A stretch of 64,000 bases of DNA. Origin: Chloroflexota bacterium. Lineage in GTDB: Bacteria > Chloroflexota > Anaerolineae > Aggregatilineales > Phototrophicaceae. The DNA lies in contig JAPOSR010000037.1 of the NCBI GenBank assembly GCA_026709625.1, positions 1 to 64,000 on the forward strand. Reading direction: 5' to 3'. This document shows, in pieces, positions 16,848 through 26,089 of this stretch. A program made the position numbers and the translations under genes. The notes under the pieces were generated by a model that ran no database searches, was not told the DNA's origin, and saw only the letters and a program-made list of their open reading frames with translations. Positions within the stretch are counted from its first letter, which is position 1. Each line of letters begins with the position of its first letter.

Positions 16848-16942
16848 GGCGCAATGGAGGCGACTGCGCCCAAATGAGGAAGAGGTGGTGACAGCCATAA
16901 TGGCGCGCCTTTTTGCACTGTCCGAATGCTGTTCGATATGTT
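16848..16942 (+). promoter_or_regulatory. Promoter region of the first sugar ABC operon
   Basis: An inverted repeat GGCGCA-N11-TGCGCC (16848-16870) is followed by TTGCAC (16913-16918), 18 bases and TATGTT (16937-16942), a weak sigma-70-type promoter ahead of the binding-protein gene. Confidence 0.35.
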
Positions 16943-16960
16943 GAAGCAAAGGAGCACAAC

Positions 16961-18253
16961 ATGCGCAAGTTGATCGTACTTCTGTCCTTGCTGGGTCTGC
17001 TGATTGGCAGCCCGGCTTTCGCCCAAAGCGGTGACGCCTGCAACATCGACGCGCCCGCCGACCCCGTCGAACTACAGCTAATCAGCTGGCCCTTCGCCAT
17101 CACCGAGTTCTATGCCGCAGAGATGGAAGCATGCAGCGAGGTCGATAACCTCACCATCAATGTCAACCTGATCGACTCCACCAGCCTGCAAGAGCAGGTG
17201 CGGCTGGCGCTGTCGACTGGCGGCGATTCGCCCTACGACATCATCCATGGCGCGAATGGTCAGGTCAGCGAGTGGGGCGCGCCTGGCTGGGTCATGCCGC
17301 TGAACGACCTGGTCGACAAGTACCGCGACGAGTATGACCTGGACGACATCCCGCAGAGCGCCTGGGACGATGCCACGCTCGCCGGCAACATTCTTGGCGT
17401 GCCAGCTGTCGGCAACACGCTGCACCTGGTCTATCGCGCCGATGTCTTCGCAGCCAACGACTGGGCTGTCCCCGATACCTATGAAGACCTGTGGGCGATT
17501 TGCGATACGATCGGCTTCGACAATATGGACTGGGAGCTGCCCTTCGCTTTGGATGTATCGCGCGCCCGCGCCTGGGAGCTAGAGTTCTTCATGCTGCTGC
17601 GCGCCCTGGGCGGCGATTATCTGGGTGATGATTTGCTGCCCACCTTCAACAGCGACATCGGCGTCGAAGCGGTCGATGTGATGATCGAAACAGTCAACCG
17701 CTGCGTGGGCGCGGATGGCATCGGCTACAGCTTGAACGAAATCCAGCAGTCGCTGGGCGGCGGCACCCTGCCGATGACCAAGATCTGGGCGAGCCGCGCG
17801 GCTGGCATGCGCGACCCCGATATGTCGGACCTGGGCGAGGCGATCGCCTTTGCGCCAGCCCCGCGCGTCACTGCCGATGGACCCCGCGCCGCCTCGGGTT
17901 GGAACGATTTCTACTTCATCCCCGCCACCACCACCAACGACCCGGATTTGATCTTCCAGGTCATCATGGAAGCGGTTGATGTTGCCAGCCAGCAAGCCGC
18001 CGCAGCGGTGGGCATGACAACGCGCCTTTCCGCAGCGGAATATGGTGGCGCCTACCTGCCCGCCGCCAGCCAGACGATCGCCGAAGGCATCGGCAACTAC
18101 CAAAAGACCTTCGCCAACAATATCGCCATCGCCAAGCTGGTCGAATACCTGCCCTTGGTCTATATCGGCGATATGACTGGGGCTGAAGCGCTGGATGCTG
18201 CCGCTGCCGACTACGTCGCAGAAGCCACAGCGCAAGGTTTCATCGAGAGCTAG
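16961..18253 (+). CDS. Sugar ABC transporter substrate-binding protein (family 1)
   Basis: A 430-aa exported protein with signal peptide MRKLIVLLSLLGLLIGSPAFAQ. The extracellular solute-binding family 1 layout is visible: EQVRLALSTGGDSPYDIIHG, GNILGVPAVGNTLHLVYRADVF and GWNDFYFIPATT. Such proteins capture oligosaccharides or sugar-like compounds for a MalFG-type importer. AAAGGAG precedes the ATG at 16961. The two permease genes follow after a hairpin. No ATPase is encoded nearby, so a shared MsmK/MalK-type ATPase elsewhere must power the importer. The LacI gene just upstream probably controls it. Confidence 0.9.
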   Translation: MRKLIVLLSLLGLLIGSPAFAQSGDACNIDAPADPVELQLISWPFAITEFYAAEMEACSEVDNLTINVNLIDSTSLQEQVRLALSTGGDSPYDIIHGANGQVSEWGAPGWVMPLNDLVDKYRDEYDLDDIPQSAWDDATLAGNILGVPAVGNTLHLVYRADVFAANDWAVPDTYEDLWAICDTIGFDNMDWELPFALDVSRARAWELEFFMLLRALGGDYLGDDLLPTFNSDIGVEAVDVMIETVNRCVGADGIGYSLNEIQQSLGGGTLPMTKIWASRAAGMRDPDMSDLGEAIAFAPAPRVTADGPRAASGWNDFYFIPATTTNDPDLIFQVIMEAVDVASQQAAAAVGMTTRLSAAEYGGAYLPAASQTIAEGIGNYQKTFANNIAIAKLVEYLPLVYIGDMTGAEALDAAAADYVAEATAQGFIES

Positions 18254-18266
18254 GCACCGCTTGCCC

Positions 18267-18303
18267 ACAGCCTTCTCCCGAGAAGCAACTGGGCGGAGGC
18301 TGT
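18267..18303 (+). terminator. Stem-loop between binding-protein and permease genes
   Basis: ACAGCCT pairs with AGGCTGT (7 bp) 14 bases after the binding-protein stop codon. No U-run follows. In such operons this type of hairpin usually protects the 5' message or reduces read-through. Confidence 0.45.
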
Positions 18304-18415
18304 TTCGGGCGAGTCAAAGCCTCGCTGCTGCGCCGAATCGTCGCGGGCATCTTCTGTAAAAGCGCAGACCGCCCCCGACTGTTCGGCGAGGCGCGGGGAA
18401 TAAAAAGGACAACCC

Positions 18416-19279
18416 ATGAAACGGGATACTTTTTTCGCATTCGCCTCGCCCAGCGTGATTATTATGCTGCTGCTGATGGTCGTGCCGCTGGCGATCGCCA
18501 TTTGGCTGGGTTTTCACTATATGACCTTCCGCAATATCGCCGCGCCAGAATGGGTCGGCTTGCGCAACTACATGGATGTACTGGCAGATGCGCGCTTTTG
18601 GCGCTCGTTCAATTTCACCGCGCTCTACACCGCCATCGTCGTGCCCAGCTGGGTCGTCATCGGCTTTATCATCGCGCTCTTTTTGGATCAAGTGTCTGGG
18701 CTTGTGCGCGGCATCTATATGTCCATTTTTCTGCTGCCCTTCATCACCGTGCCTATCATCGCCACCATCATGTTCAAGCAGCTGTGGGAGCCGTCGGGGC
18801 TGCTCACCTGGGTGTACCAACAGCTTTCGGGCACGCGCTTCCGCATGAACGAGACTTCGGTGAAGACCTTAATCATCTTCTTCGGCATCTGGTATGTGAC
18901 GCCTTTCACGATAGTCGTCTACTTCGCCGGCTTGCAGACCCTGCCGCAAGAGATGATCGAAGCCGCCTCGATCGATGGCGCAGGGCGCTTGCAGAAGATC
19001 CGCCATATCATCATCCCCTATGTCCGATCGCTGACAGTCTTCATTTTGCTCTTTTCCATCATGGACTCTTATCGAGTCTTCGACAGCGTCTATGTTTTGT
19101 CGGGGCTCAACCCCCAGTTCAAAGCCGATACTGTCATGACCTATACCTTCTCGACGGCGGTGCAGGTGCAGCGGCTGGGCAAAGCCAACGCCATGGCGAT
19201 CTTGACCGTCATCGGCATCATGGTCGTGTTGATCCCCTTCTTGCGCCTGATGTACAAAGAACAGATAGCGGAGCGCTGA
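18416..19279 (+). CDS. Sugar ABC transporter permease, MalF type
   Basis: A 287-aa integral membrane protein with six predicted helices. The EAA loop that contacts the ATPase is EAASIDGAGRLQKIRHIIIP near residues 181-200. The first helix and the NYMDVLADARFWRSFNFTALYT segment are typical of MalF-like UgpA-type subunits. The start at 18416 is preceded by AAAAGGA. Its stop is one base before the second permease start, so the two are coupled. It forms the channel with the next gene product. Confidence 0.9.
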   Translation: MKRDTFFAFASPSVIIMLLLMVVPLAIAIWLGFHYMTFRNIAAPEWVGLRNYMDVLADARFWRSFNFTALYTAIVVPSWVVIGFIIALFLDQVSGLVRGIYMSIFLLPFITVPIIATIMFKQLWEPSGLLTWVYQQLSGTRFRMNETSVKTLIIFFGIWYVTPFTIVVYFAGLQTLPQEMIEAASIDGAGRLQKIRHIIIPYVRSLTVFILLFSIMDSYRVFDSVYVLSGLNPQFKADTVMTYTFSTAVQVQRLGKANAMAILTVIGIMVVLIPFLRLMYKEQIAER

Positions 19280-19280
19280 T

Positions 19281-20285
19281 ATGGACCCAATAACGAGCCG
19301 CGCCGGACGCCGCTTCGTCCACTTTGTACTGCTGAGCTTCACTGTCTACAGCCTGGTGCCTTTCGTATGGACCGGCCTGCAGTCTTTCAAGACCGTCAAA
19401 GACGCCTTTTCTCGAAGGCCGCTGCTGTTCTTCGAGCCGACCCTGCAAAATTATCAAGAGGTGTGGATCCGCCGCGTGCCAGACAATGCCGAAGCCATCG
19501 GCATCGGGATTTTCCTGGTGGCCGCGCTGCTGATCGGGCTGCTGCTGAGTGCGCGCCGCCTGCCCGTCGACAGCCGCTTGGTGTATGGATGTTGCCTGGC
19601 GGGTTTTGGGCTGCTGCTTTGGGCGATTCCCCAGCTGATCTATATGCAGAAGTTTTACGACTACTTCATCAACACCCTGATCGTAACCGCCTGCACGATT
19701 GCGATTTCCATATCCATCGGCTGTTTGGCAGGCTATTCTCTGGCGCGTTATGCGGGCATGGCAGCGGTGGTGATTCTCATCGCCGCGCTGGCTTTCCGCG
19801 CCCTGCCGCGCCTGGCTTTTGTCCTGCCTTATTACTGGATCGGCTCGCTGCTGAACCTGTTGGATACGGGGCTGCTCGTGGTTGTCGCCTTGGTGGCGGT
19901 CAACCAGCCATTCACCATCTGGATGCTGCGCAGCTTTTTCATGGAAGTGCCGAAAGACCTGGAAGAGTCGGCTATGGTCGATGGCGCGAATCGCTTGCAG
20001 TCCTTCCTGCGCGTGATTGTGCCCGTCGCCTGGCCCGGCATCATCTCCACCGCTTTGTTTACGCTGCTGCTGGCGTACAACGAATTTCTGCTGGTGCGCG
20101 TGTTGACGCAGTCGAACTGGACGCTGCCGGTAGCCATCTCGCGGTACACCGGCAACGAATCGGCCGATGAATTGACCCTGGCCGCGGCCGCGTCGGTCTC
20201 GGCTACCTTACCCATCATTGTCGTCATTCTCTACTTCCAAAAGCACTTGGTAAAAGGGCTGTCGGCCGGCGCTGTCAAAGGTTGA
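19281..20285 (+). CDS. Sugar ABC transporter permease, MalG type, with two extra membrane segments
   Basis: 334 aa, about 50 longer than MalG-type subunits. The C-terminal half is standard: EESAMVDGANRLQSFLRVIVP is the EAA loop and GLSAGAVKG the family's end. Between helix 1 (residues 11-30) and the NSLIV-like helix 2 (FINTLIVTACTIAISISIG from about 129) there is an insertion with two further hydrophobic stretches (about 73-90 and 101-121). Its role is unknown. The gene follows the MalF-type gene with one base between and completes the translocation channel. Confidence 0.88.
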   Translation: MDPITSRAGRRFVHFVLLSFTVYSLVPFVWTGLQSFKTVKDAFSRRPLLFFEPTLQNYQEVWIRRVPDNAEAIGIGIFLVAALLIGLLLSARRLPVDSRLVYGCCLAGFGLLLWAIPQLIYMQKFYDYFINTLIVTACTIAISISIGCLAGYSLARYAGMAAVVILIAALAFRALPRLAFVLPYYWIGSLLNLLDTGLLVVVALVAVNQPFTIWMLRSFFMEVPKDLEESAMVDGANRLQSFLRVIVPVAWPGIISTALFTLLLAYNEFLLVRVLTQSNWTLPVAISRYTGNESADELTLAAAASVSATLPIIVVILYFQKHLVKGLSAGAVKG

Positions 20286-20353
20286 AAACGCTGATTGTCT
20301 GGCGGCGGCTTTTTTGCTTTGCGCTGCGACCCAAACCCGAAAGGAGCAATAAC

Positions 20354-21343
20354 TTGTCCACTTCCATCGCCCAGACCAACCGCGAGACCATCAGCCGCTA
20401 TTGGCAGCAGCTGGACGCCAGCGATGCGCGCGACCTGCCCGATATTGTCCGGCGGCACACAGCCCCTGATATTGAATGGCACGGTCCACAGCCCTTCAAT
20501 GACATTAACGGCGTCGAAAGCCTGTTGGACATTTGGTGGCTGCCATTGCGCCAGGCCTTCCCCGACCTGCGCCGGCGCTGCGATGTCTTCCTGGCGGGCA
20601 GCTTCCGCGGGCAAGACTGGGTCAGCGCCAGTGGTTATTTTGAAGGCACATTTGTGCGCGACTGGCTGGGCATTGCCGCGACTGGCGAAAAGACCTGTGT
20701 GCGCTTCGGTGAGATCATGGCGCTGGCAGGGGGCAAGGTCGTCAAGACCTATTGGCTGACGGACTTGATGGATGTCATGCAGCAGGGCGGCTTTCATCTG
20801 GGCTGGGCCGCGCCGGCGACAGAAGGCTTGCGCCCCCCCGTCAAATACGGCGGCGGCATCATCACAAGCGAACAAGACCCGCGCGAGACACAGCAGACCC
20901 TGCGCCTGGTCGAAGCCATGCTCTTCGGGCTGGTGCGCAAAGACCAGCCCATGTCCTTATACTGGACGGATGACATGATCTGGAACAGCCCCAGCGGCGT
21001 CGGCACAGCCTGCGGCTTGGACGACTTTTTGCGGCGCGTGCACCATGAATTTTTGGGCGGGCTGGGCGGCGGCTGGAGCGGCTCGCACAATGCGCGCTAT
21101 GCCGAAGGTCGTTTCGCTGTCTCCACCGGTTGGCCCAGCCTGGTCGCCGAGCACACTGGGCGCTTCTTGGGTCAAGCGCCAACGGGCAAGAATCTAAGCT
21201 GGCGAATCATGGATTTCTGGGAGCGCAAAGACGACCTGCTGACGACCAACTGGGTGCATATCGATATGGTCAATGTCTTCATGCAAATGGGCGTGGATGT
21301 CTTCGCTAGGTATCGGCAGTATCGGCAGGAACAGACAGGGTAA
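20354..21343 (+). CDS. SnoaL-like polyketide cyclase/NTF2-fold protein, duplicated domains
   Basis: 329 aa made of two NTF2-like halves. Each has a (P)DIEWHGP.. or MIWNSPSG-type strand and a late LTDLMDVMQQ or VHIDMVNVFMQMG segment, as in SnoaL-like ester cyclases. I chose a TTG start at 20354 because AAGGAG lies seven bases before it. The ATG at 20282 overlaps the permease and has no site. Family members bind small hydrophobic or sugar ligands, and some are enzymes. Position at the end of the sugar ABC operon suggests it acts on the imported compound. No catalytic claim can be made. Confidence 0.7.
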   Translation: MSTSIAQTNRETISRYWQQLDASDARDLPDIVRRHTAPDIEWHGPQPFNDINGVESLLDIWWLPLRQAFPDLRRRCDVFLAGSFRGQDWVSASGYFEGTFVRDWLGIAATGEKTCVRFGEIMALAGGKVVKTYWLTDLMDVMQQGGFHLGWAAPATEGLRPPVKYGGGIITSEQDPRETQQTLRLVEAMLFGLVRKDQPMSLYWTDDMIWNSPSGVGTACGLDDFLRRVHHEFLGGLGGGWSGSHNARYAEGRFAVSTGWPSLVAEHTGRFLGQAPTGKNLSWRIMDFWERKDDLLTTNWVHIDMVNVFMQMGVDVFARYRQYRQEQTG

Positions 21344-21362
21344 CCTGTCGCGGGAAAGAATA

Positions 21363-22306
21363 TCAGGCATTGCGCAGCCGCTCTGCTGCCAGCGCGACCA
21401 CGGCCGCCCCGTCCACGTCCACGCAGACAGTCACCAGCGGGTGTCGGACCAAGCTGGCAAGGTTTGTCCACCCGTCGTCGGCAGGGTCTTGCCACGGCCG
21501 ATGCCCGCGGTCGTCACACGCATCGGCCAGCGCCGCGTTTGAAACAGGTCGGGCTGCAGCAGATAAGCGATTGCGCTGGAGTCGTGCACGAAGATGCCCC
21601 GCGCGTCATAATTGGCTTCGAAGTAGCGGCGATAATGCGGCAAGATGCGCGAGATGTGATCGGACATGGCGTTGCCATGCGTCGCATACTCCGCGATGTC
21701 GGCGGGCCTCATGTGCACGCGCAGGGTTACATCCAAGCCGACCATAGTGACCGGCCAATCCGCGCCAAAGACCAGGTCGGCAGCTTCGGGGTCGTTGCGG
21801 ATATTGGCTTCGGCGGCTGGGCTGGCATTGCCGGGCACCAGAGCGTTGCCACCCATCAGCACAACTTCATCAACCCACTCGCAGATTCGCGGTTCCAGTC
21901 GCAAAGCCAGCGCGATATTGGTCAGCGGGCCGATTGGCGCCAGCGTGACCTCGCCTGGCTGGGCTCGCAGCTGCTCGATGATGAATTGCGCCGCGGGGAT
22001 CGCGAGTGGCTGCGCGCTTGGAGCGGGCAAGAAAAGTTCGCCCTGTCCGTCTTCGCCATGCACAAACGGCACCGGACCTTCAAAAAGACGAGTCAGCGGG
22101 TCATGCGCGCCCTGGGCAACCGGGATATCGGCGCGGTCGGCGATCTCCAACAGGCGCAGCGCATTGGCGGTGGCCAGTGGCGTGCGCACATTGCCAAAGA
22201 TACTCGTCAGTCCGATAACATCCAGCTCTGGCGAAGCCAGCGCGAAAAAAATCGCCATGCTGTCATCGACGCCAGGGTCGGTATCAATGATAACTTTGCG
22301 CGCCAT
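21363..22306 (-). CDS. Inosine-uridine-type nucleoside hydrolase, frameshifted near the 3' end
   Basis: IunH-family ribohydrolase, which splits ribonucleosides into base and ribose. The Ca-binding DTDPGVDD motif is at residues 8-15, LAPIGPLTNIA and VLMGGNA follow, and the catalytic His lies in FVHDSSAIAYLL. Without correction the frame ends at 21431. One missing G between 21478 and 21479 would give GKTLPDDGWTNL and continue through PLVTVCVDVD, the family's final strand, to a stop at 21363. Loss of this strand would probably destabilise the protein. The gene is two bases from yjbQ in a pfkB-yjbQ-iunH operon. Confidence 0.82.
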
Positions 22307-22308
22307 CG

Positions 22309-22716
22309 CTAGCCCTCGATGACTTTGACCTGCACCTGCCGACTGCGCGGGCCATCAAATTCGCAAAAGAGCAGACTCTGCGAGCTGCCCAGCAGCAGGC
22401 GGCCAGCGGCGATGGGCAGAACGAGCGATTGTCCCACCAGCGCCGCCTTGATATGCCCGGCCGCATCGGCTGGCGTGTCATATTGATGCGCAAAGTCCAC
22501 CCGCGTCGGCACAAGCCGGCGCAACTCGGCGATGATATCGTCCGGCGTGGCGGCATCCAGCGCCGAATTGATGGTGAGGCCAGCCGTCGTATGCGGCACG
22601 ATGAGCGCGCACAGACCGCTTGCTATGTCGCTGGCCGCAACAGCCGCTTGCGCCTGCGCCGTGAAATCGACCAACGCATCGCCGGGCGGCGTCTCAAGAT
22701 GTATAGTCGTCAGCAT
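22309..22716 (-). CDS. yjbQ: YjbQ family protein (UPF0047)
   Basis: A 135-aa protein that matches the family along its whole length: IVPHTTAGLTINSALDAATPDDI, AAGHIKAALVGQSLVLPIAAGRLLLG and EFDGPRSRQVQV. The conserved His and Asp residues lie in a trimeric fold with a phosphate-like site. Some members complement thiamine-phosphate synthesis weakly, but the true role is unsettled. It overlaps pfkB by seven bases and runs into the nucleoside hydrolase gene, so all three are made together. The link to nucleoside use is positional only. Confidence 0.88.
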   Translation of the reverse strand: MLTTIHLETPPGDALVDFTAQAQAAVAASDIASGLCALIVPHTTAGLTINSALDAATPDDIIAELRRLVPTRVDFAHQYDTPADAAGHIKAALVGQSLVLPIAAGRLLLGSSQSLLFCEFDGPRSRQVQVKVIEG

Positions 22717-23648
22717 GACAGGTCAATTCCTCTTTGGTCAGCATCCAGCAAAGCCTGCACTTCTACGCGCGAAGGCACATTGCGCCCGGCACCGGCTCGC
22801 CTCACACTGGCAGCGCCCATCGCATTGGCGATTGTGCCACAGTCCGCCAATGAATACCCCTGCAAATCCGCCCAGATAAAGGCGGCTGCAAAGGCATCGC
22901 CCGCGCCAATCGTATCAACGACTTCGACCGCAAAGCCGGGAACATGCGCATCTGTCGCGCCCGAGAGTAGGCGACAGCCACCCGCGCCCAGCTTCAGCGC
23001 GATAGTCAGCTGGGGATGCCGTCGCTGCAGATCGCGCAGGTCATCAGCCACAAAAGCGATTTCGTCATCGGTCAGCAGCAGGACATCGACCAGCCGCAAG
23101 ACTTTATCGATTCGCTCGCGCGCCAAGCCACCCAGAAAAGGCCCGACATCAAAATAGACGCGGCGCGACTCTCCAGCCAGCCAGGCAAATGCGCCCGCCA
23201 CCAGCCCGGCCAAGCGCTCTTCCAGCAAGGTGTAGCCAGGAATGAATACAGCCGCCGCATCGGATAGTCGCTGTGCAGCCGCATCACTGAGCTCAATGGC
23301 GCGGCTCTGTCCATAGCGCCCCAAAAAGACATGCCCGCCCGCCTGCCGGTCGCTCAGCGACACGACCGCCGTGGTCGTGCTCGTTGGTGGCATCTGCAGC
23401 GCGGCGATATCGACACCCGCTTCTGTCAGCAATGCAAGCAAAAAGCGGCCCGCCACATCATCGCCGACCGCGCCCAACGCCGCCACATTCAGGCCCATGG
23501 CGCGCGCCGCCAGGATCGTGGTGCAAGCGCCGCCCGCTTCGAAGCGCAGCGAACGTGCCGTTTGATGTTGGTCGCGATACAAGGGCAGCTTCGCGTCGAC
23601 CAAGATATCGACAACCAAATCGCCGATTGTGACAAGATGCTTGCTCAT
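22710..23648 (-). CDS. PfkB-family carbohydrate/nucleoside kinase
   Basis: A 312-aa ribokinase-like enzyme. FEAGGACTTILAARAMGLNVAALGAVGDDVAGRF holds the first family signature, and VEVVDTIGAGDAFAAAFI the second with the catalytic Asp in GAGD intact. It phosphorylates a sugar or nucleoside with ATP. With a nucleoside hydrolase two genes downstream, ribose or a nucleoside is a reasonable substrate, but this is inference. It is the first gene of the operon and is divergent from the Tat-SDR gene, with 170 bases between. Confidence 0.88.
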   Translation of the reverse strand: MSKHLVTIGDLVVDILVDAKLPLYRDQHQTARSLRFEAGGACTTILAARAMGLNVAALGAVGDDVAGRFLLALLTEAGVDIAALQMPPTSTTTAVVSLSDRQAGGHVFLGRYGQSRAIELSDAAAQRLSDAAAVFIPGYTLLEERLAGLVAGAFAWLAGESRRVYFDVGPFLGGLARERIDKVLRLVDVLLLTDDEIAFVADDLRDLQRRHPQLTIALKLGAGGCRLLSGATDAHVPGFAVEVVDTIGAGDAFAAAFIWADLQGYSLADCGTIANAMGAASVRRAGAGRNVPSRVEVQALLDADQRGIDLSC

Positions 23649-23739
23649 CTAGTAAACACGGAAGCCCATTGGCGCGTTCGGACAACACTTGGCGCAGGAT
23701 GATAATGGTCGCACGAGCCCTCTGGGAATACACTCAACA

Positions 23740-23769
23740 TTGACACGCGGATTTGCGCAATGGTATGGT
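23740..23769 (+). promoter_or_regulatory. Promoter for the Tat-SDR gene
   Basis: TTGACA (23740-23745), 18 bases, TATGGT (23764-23769), 50 bases before the start codon. The -35 is perfect and the -10 weak. Confidence 0.45.
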
Positions 23770-23819
23770 GATATTGTCATCGTGTTCCAAAAGCATACGC
23801 GACAAGGAGAGAATCGACA

Positions 23820-24821
23820 ATGACTGACTATATCGAAGAAAACACCAACCTTGGTTCGGAAGAAGAAGTTGAAGCCACCGGGATTGACCGGCGGCAATTC
23901 CTCACTGGCAGCGGCGTGGCGGCTGCGGCGCTAGGGATAGGTCTGGCAGCGGGCGCGTCGCCGGCGCAGGCGCAAGAGGCGGCAGGCGAAGGCGAATTTG
24001 CTGGACGCTGCGCTTTTATAACGGGCGGCGCGCGCGGGATCGGCCTCGCCACCGCCGAAGTCTTGGCGCAAGCCGGCGCAAATATCGTAATCTACGATAT
24101 CGCTGGCCCAATTGAACATGTTCCGTATGATATGGCCTCGGAAGAAGACCTCGCAAATGCCAAAGCGACTATCGAAGGCTACGGCGTCCAATGCATGGCG
24201 ATTCAAGGCGATGTCCGCGATGGCGACCTGCTCAAAGAGTCGGCCAATCAAGCTGTGAGCGAGTTTGGCAGCCTCGACTTCATGTTTGCCAATGCCGGCA
24301 TCACGCAGGTCGGCACATTGGATGTCTTCAACAAAGACGAAATTGATGTCGTATTGGACATCAATTTGGGTGGCGTCATAAAGACTGTCCAGGCGGCTAT
24401 CCCGATCATGCGCGAGCAGAACAGCGGGCGCATCATCTTGACCGCCTCGTACACTGGGCGCCGGGGCGAACCCTTCTCCCCGATCTATTCTTCGACTAAA
24501 TGGGGGGTGGTCGGTTTGGCAAAGGGCACCGCCCTGCTGATGGGCAGCCACAATGTGACCTGCAACGCGATTGCTCCGTCCATTGTCCGTACGAAATTGC
24601 TGGACAATCCCTATTTCCTCAATTTCGTTTCGCCAGACAACCCCAGCTGGGAGATCTTCAGCAACTGGACGCAGGAAACACTTCACGCGCTGCCGGTTGG
24701 CAGTTTCGATGCGATTCATGTGGCCAATGTTGTTCGCTTCCTGTGCAGTGACGCGGCGGCGTTGATATCCGGCGATGTTTTTGACATTGGCGCTGGCGTA
24801 AACGCGACATACACCGCATAG
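23820..24821 (+). CDS. Tat-exported short-chain dehydrogenase/reductase
   Basis: 333 aa. The N-terminus has a twin-arginine signal (DRRQFLTGSG, hydrophobic stretch, ASPAQAQ cleavage site near residue 52). Then comes a complete SDR: cofactor loop TGGARGIG, NAG, and the catalytic set S-x12-Y-x3-K in ILTASYTGRRGEPFSPIYSSTK. Tat export implies that it folds with its bound nucleotide in the cytoplasm and acts outside the membrane, where NAD(P) is scarce, so the cofactor may stay bound. AAGGAG and a TTGACA promoter support the start. The substrate is unknown. A false Tat call is possible but the motif is good. Confidence 0.85.
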   Translation: MTDYIEENTNLGSEEEVEATGIDRRQFLTGSGVAAAALGIGLAAGASPAQAQEAAGEGEFAGRCAFITGGARGIGLATAEVLAQAGANIVIYDIAGPIEHVPYDMASEEDLANAKATIEGYGVQCMAIQGDVRDGDLLKESANQAVSEFGSLDFMFANAGITQVGTLDVFNKDEIDVVLDINLGGVIKTVQAAIPIMREQNSGRIILTASYTGRRGEPFSPIYSSTKWGVVGLAKGTALLMGSHNVTCNAIAPSIVRTKLLDNPYFLNFVSPDNPSWEIFSNWTQETLHALPVGSFDAIHVANVVRFLCSDAAALISGDVFDIGAGVNATYTA

Positions 24822-24835
24822 ATCCTCGCAATTCG

Positions 24836-25894
24836 TTATTCAAGCCGCAGCCCGCTGCCGTCGGTTGCGGCTTCATCATCCCCGCGCCGCTGCCCATTCT
24901 TCTCGACCATCTCCGCAAGTCCATCGGCAATCGCGCGCACATCATAGGCTTGGAAGACCTCGTCGGCATCCAGCACAGCCATATCGGCGCGGGGAATGGC
25001 TTTGATGCCAGCGAATGCGCCGGCTATTGCGCAAGCGATCGCGCCGATGGTATCGGCATCGCCCGACAGGTTGGCTGCCAAAATCGCCGTCCGCTTGGGG
25101 TCGCCATCCGCCATCCGCAAGATGCCAAAAGCCGCGCCCACAGTCTCCGGCACATTCAGCGTCGCGCCCACTTCATCAAACAGGCGGCGCAGACGCGTTG
25201 GCGTGTCATCAGAGCTTGCCGCGATATCCAGCGCTTGTTCGATCTTGAAAGCGACAGAAACGCCGAACCAGCGCCTGCCCTGCTCGCGACCCTTTGCCGC
25301 GCCCAGCAAGCCCGCCGCGATGACATCATCCAGCGAATCCGCCAACATCGCCTGGGCGACCGCCGCCGCCACAGCTGATGCGCCCGATACAGCCGGCTGC
25401 GTATAATGCGTGGGCAGGCAAGCCGTTGCGGCATCGGCAACAGCGCCAGGAATATCGCCGGGATGCAGCAAACCGACCGGGGCAATGCGCATGGGAGCGC
25501 CATTGGTATCGCCCCACAAGCCAGTCGCGCGCGGGTCTTCGCCAGCTTTCAGCGCGTTGATGCCGCGGCGGGTGCTGGGTCCGACATAGGGCGAATTGTC
25601 GCCATCGACGCGCTCGTACCAGCAGAGCAGCGCCTGCACAGTCGCCGCCAGCGTGACGCCGCCAGCCGCGATGAATGCCTGCGCCAGCGAGAATGCCTGC
25701 TCGGAATCATCGGTGATGCGCCCGGCCGGCAGACCCGCATGCACCACATGGTCGCGCGGGGCAGCCTGCCAGCTATCCAGCCAGCCAAATGCGCGAATGG
25801 TGTCGTCGGGATGGATGTGCGCGGGCATGGCGAAGGCATCGCCAAGCGCCTGACCATACAGGCAACCGAGGATCTTTTTTTGTATCTGACTCAT
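24836..25894 (-). CDS. ADP-ribosylglycohydrolase family protein
   Basis: 352 aa with the ARH fold signatures: RGCL-like ILGCLYGQALGDAFAMP at the start, RITDDSEQAF (metal-binding TDD/S-E) near residue 60 and LSGDADTIGAIACAIAG (GDxDT) near residue 290. The family removes ADP-ribose from proteins, nucleic acids or small molecules using two Mg ions. Its start codon abuts a methyltransferase relic, and no ribosome site is seen, so its original upstream region has probably been replaced. It lies downstream of the BMP importer operon on the same strand, consistent with use of imported nucleoside-type compounds. Confidence 0.85.
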   Translation of the reverse strand: MSQIQKKILGCLYGQALGDAFAMPAHIHPDDTIRAFGWLDSWQAAPRDHVVHAGLPAGRITDDSEQAFSLAQAFIAAGGVTLAATVQALLCWYERVDGDNSPYVGPSTRRGINALKAGEDPRATGLWGDTNGAPMRIAPVGLLHPGDIPGAVADAATACLPTHYTQPAVSGASAVAAAVAQAMLADSLDDVIAAGLLGAAKGREQGRRWFGVSVAFKIEQALDIAASSDDTPTRLRRLFDEVGATLNVPETVGAAFGILRMADGDPKRTAILAANLSGDADTIGAIACAIAGAFAGIKAIPRADMAVLDADEVFQAYDVRAIADGLAEMVEKNGQRRGDDEAATDGSGLRLE

Positions 25895-26072
25895 ATGATA
25901 AAGCTTGGTCTATTGGCTTCAAATTAGAAATATTAAACGGAGGATCGAGATAGATTAAGTCTACCGAGTCAGGTTTTATGTAGTCTTGCAATATCTCAAG
26001 ACAGTCACCGCGATAGAGTTTGCGTGTGTTTGCGTCCACTTGGCTCCCATTTAACTCGTTTTTCATACGCAT
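25890..26072 (-). pseudogene. Truncated DNA methyltransferase relic
   Basis: About 60 codons beginning at 26072: LYRGDCLEILQDYIKPDSVDLIYLDPPFN is the N-terminus of a beta-class DNA methyltransferase with motif IV DPPF. The similarity stops at the start codon of the ADP-ribosylglycohydrolase gene, and the rest of the gene is missing. The stretch is A/T-rich compared with both neighbours. It seems to be what is left of a transferred modification gene inserted between the BMP operon and the glycohydrolase. Confidence 0.75.
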
Positions 26073-26089
26073 GTGCAGAATTATAACTC

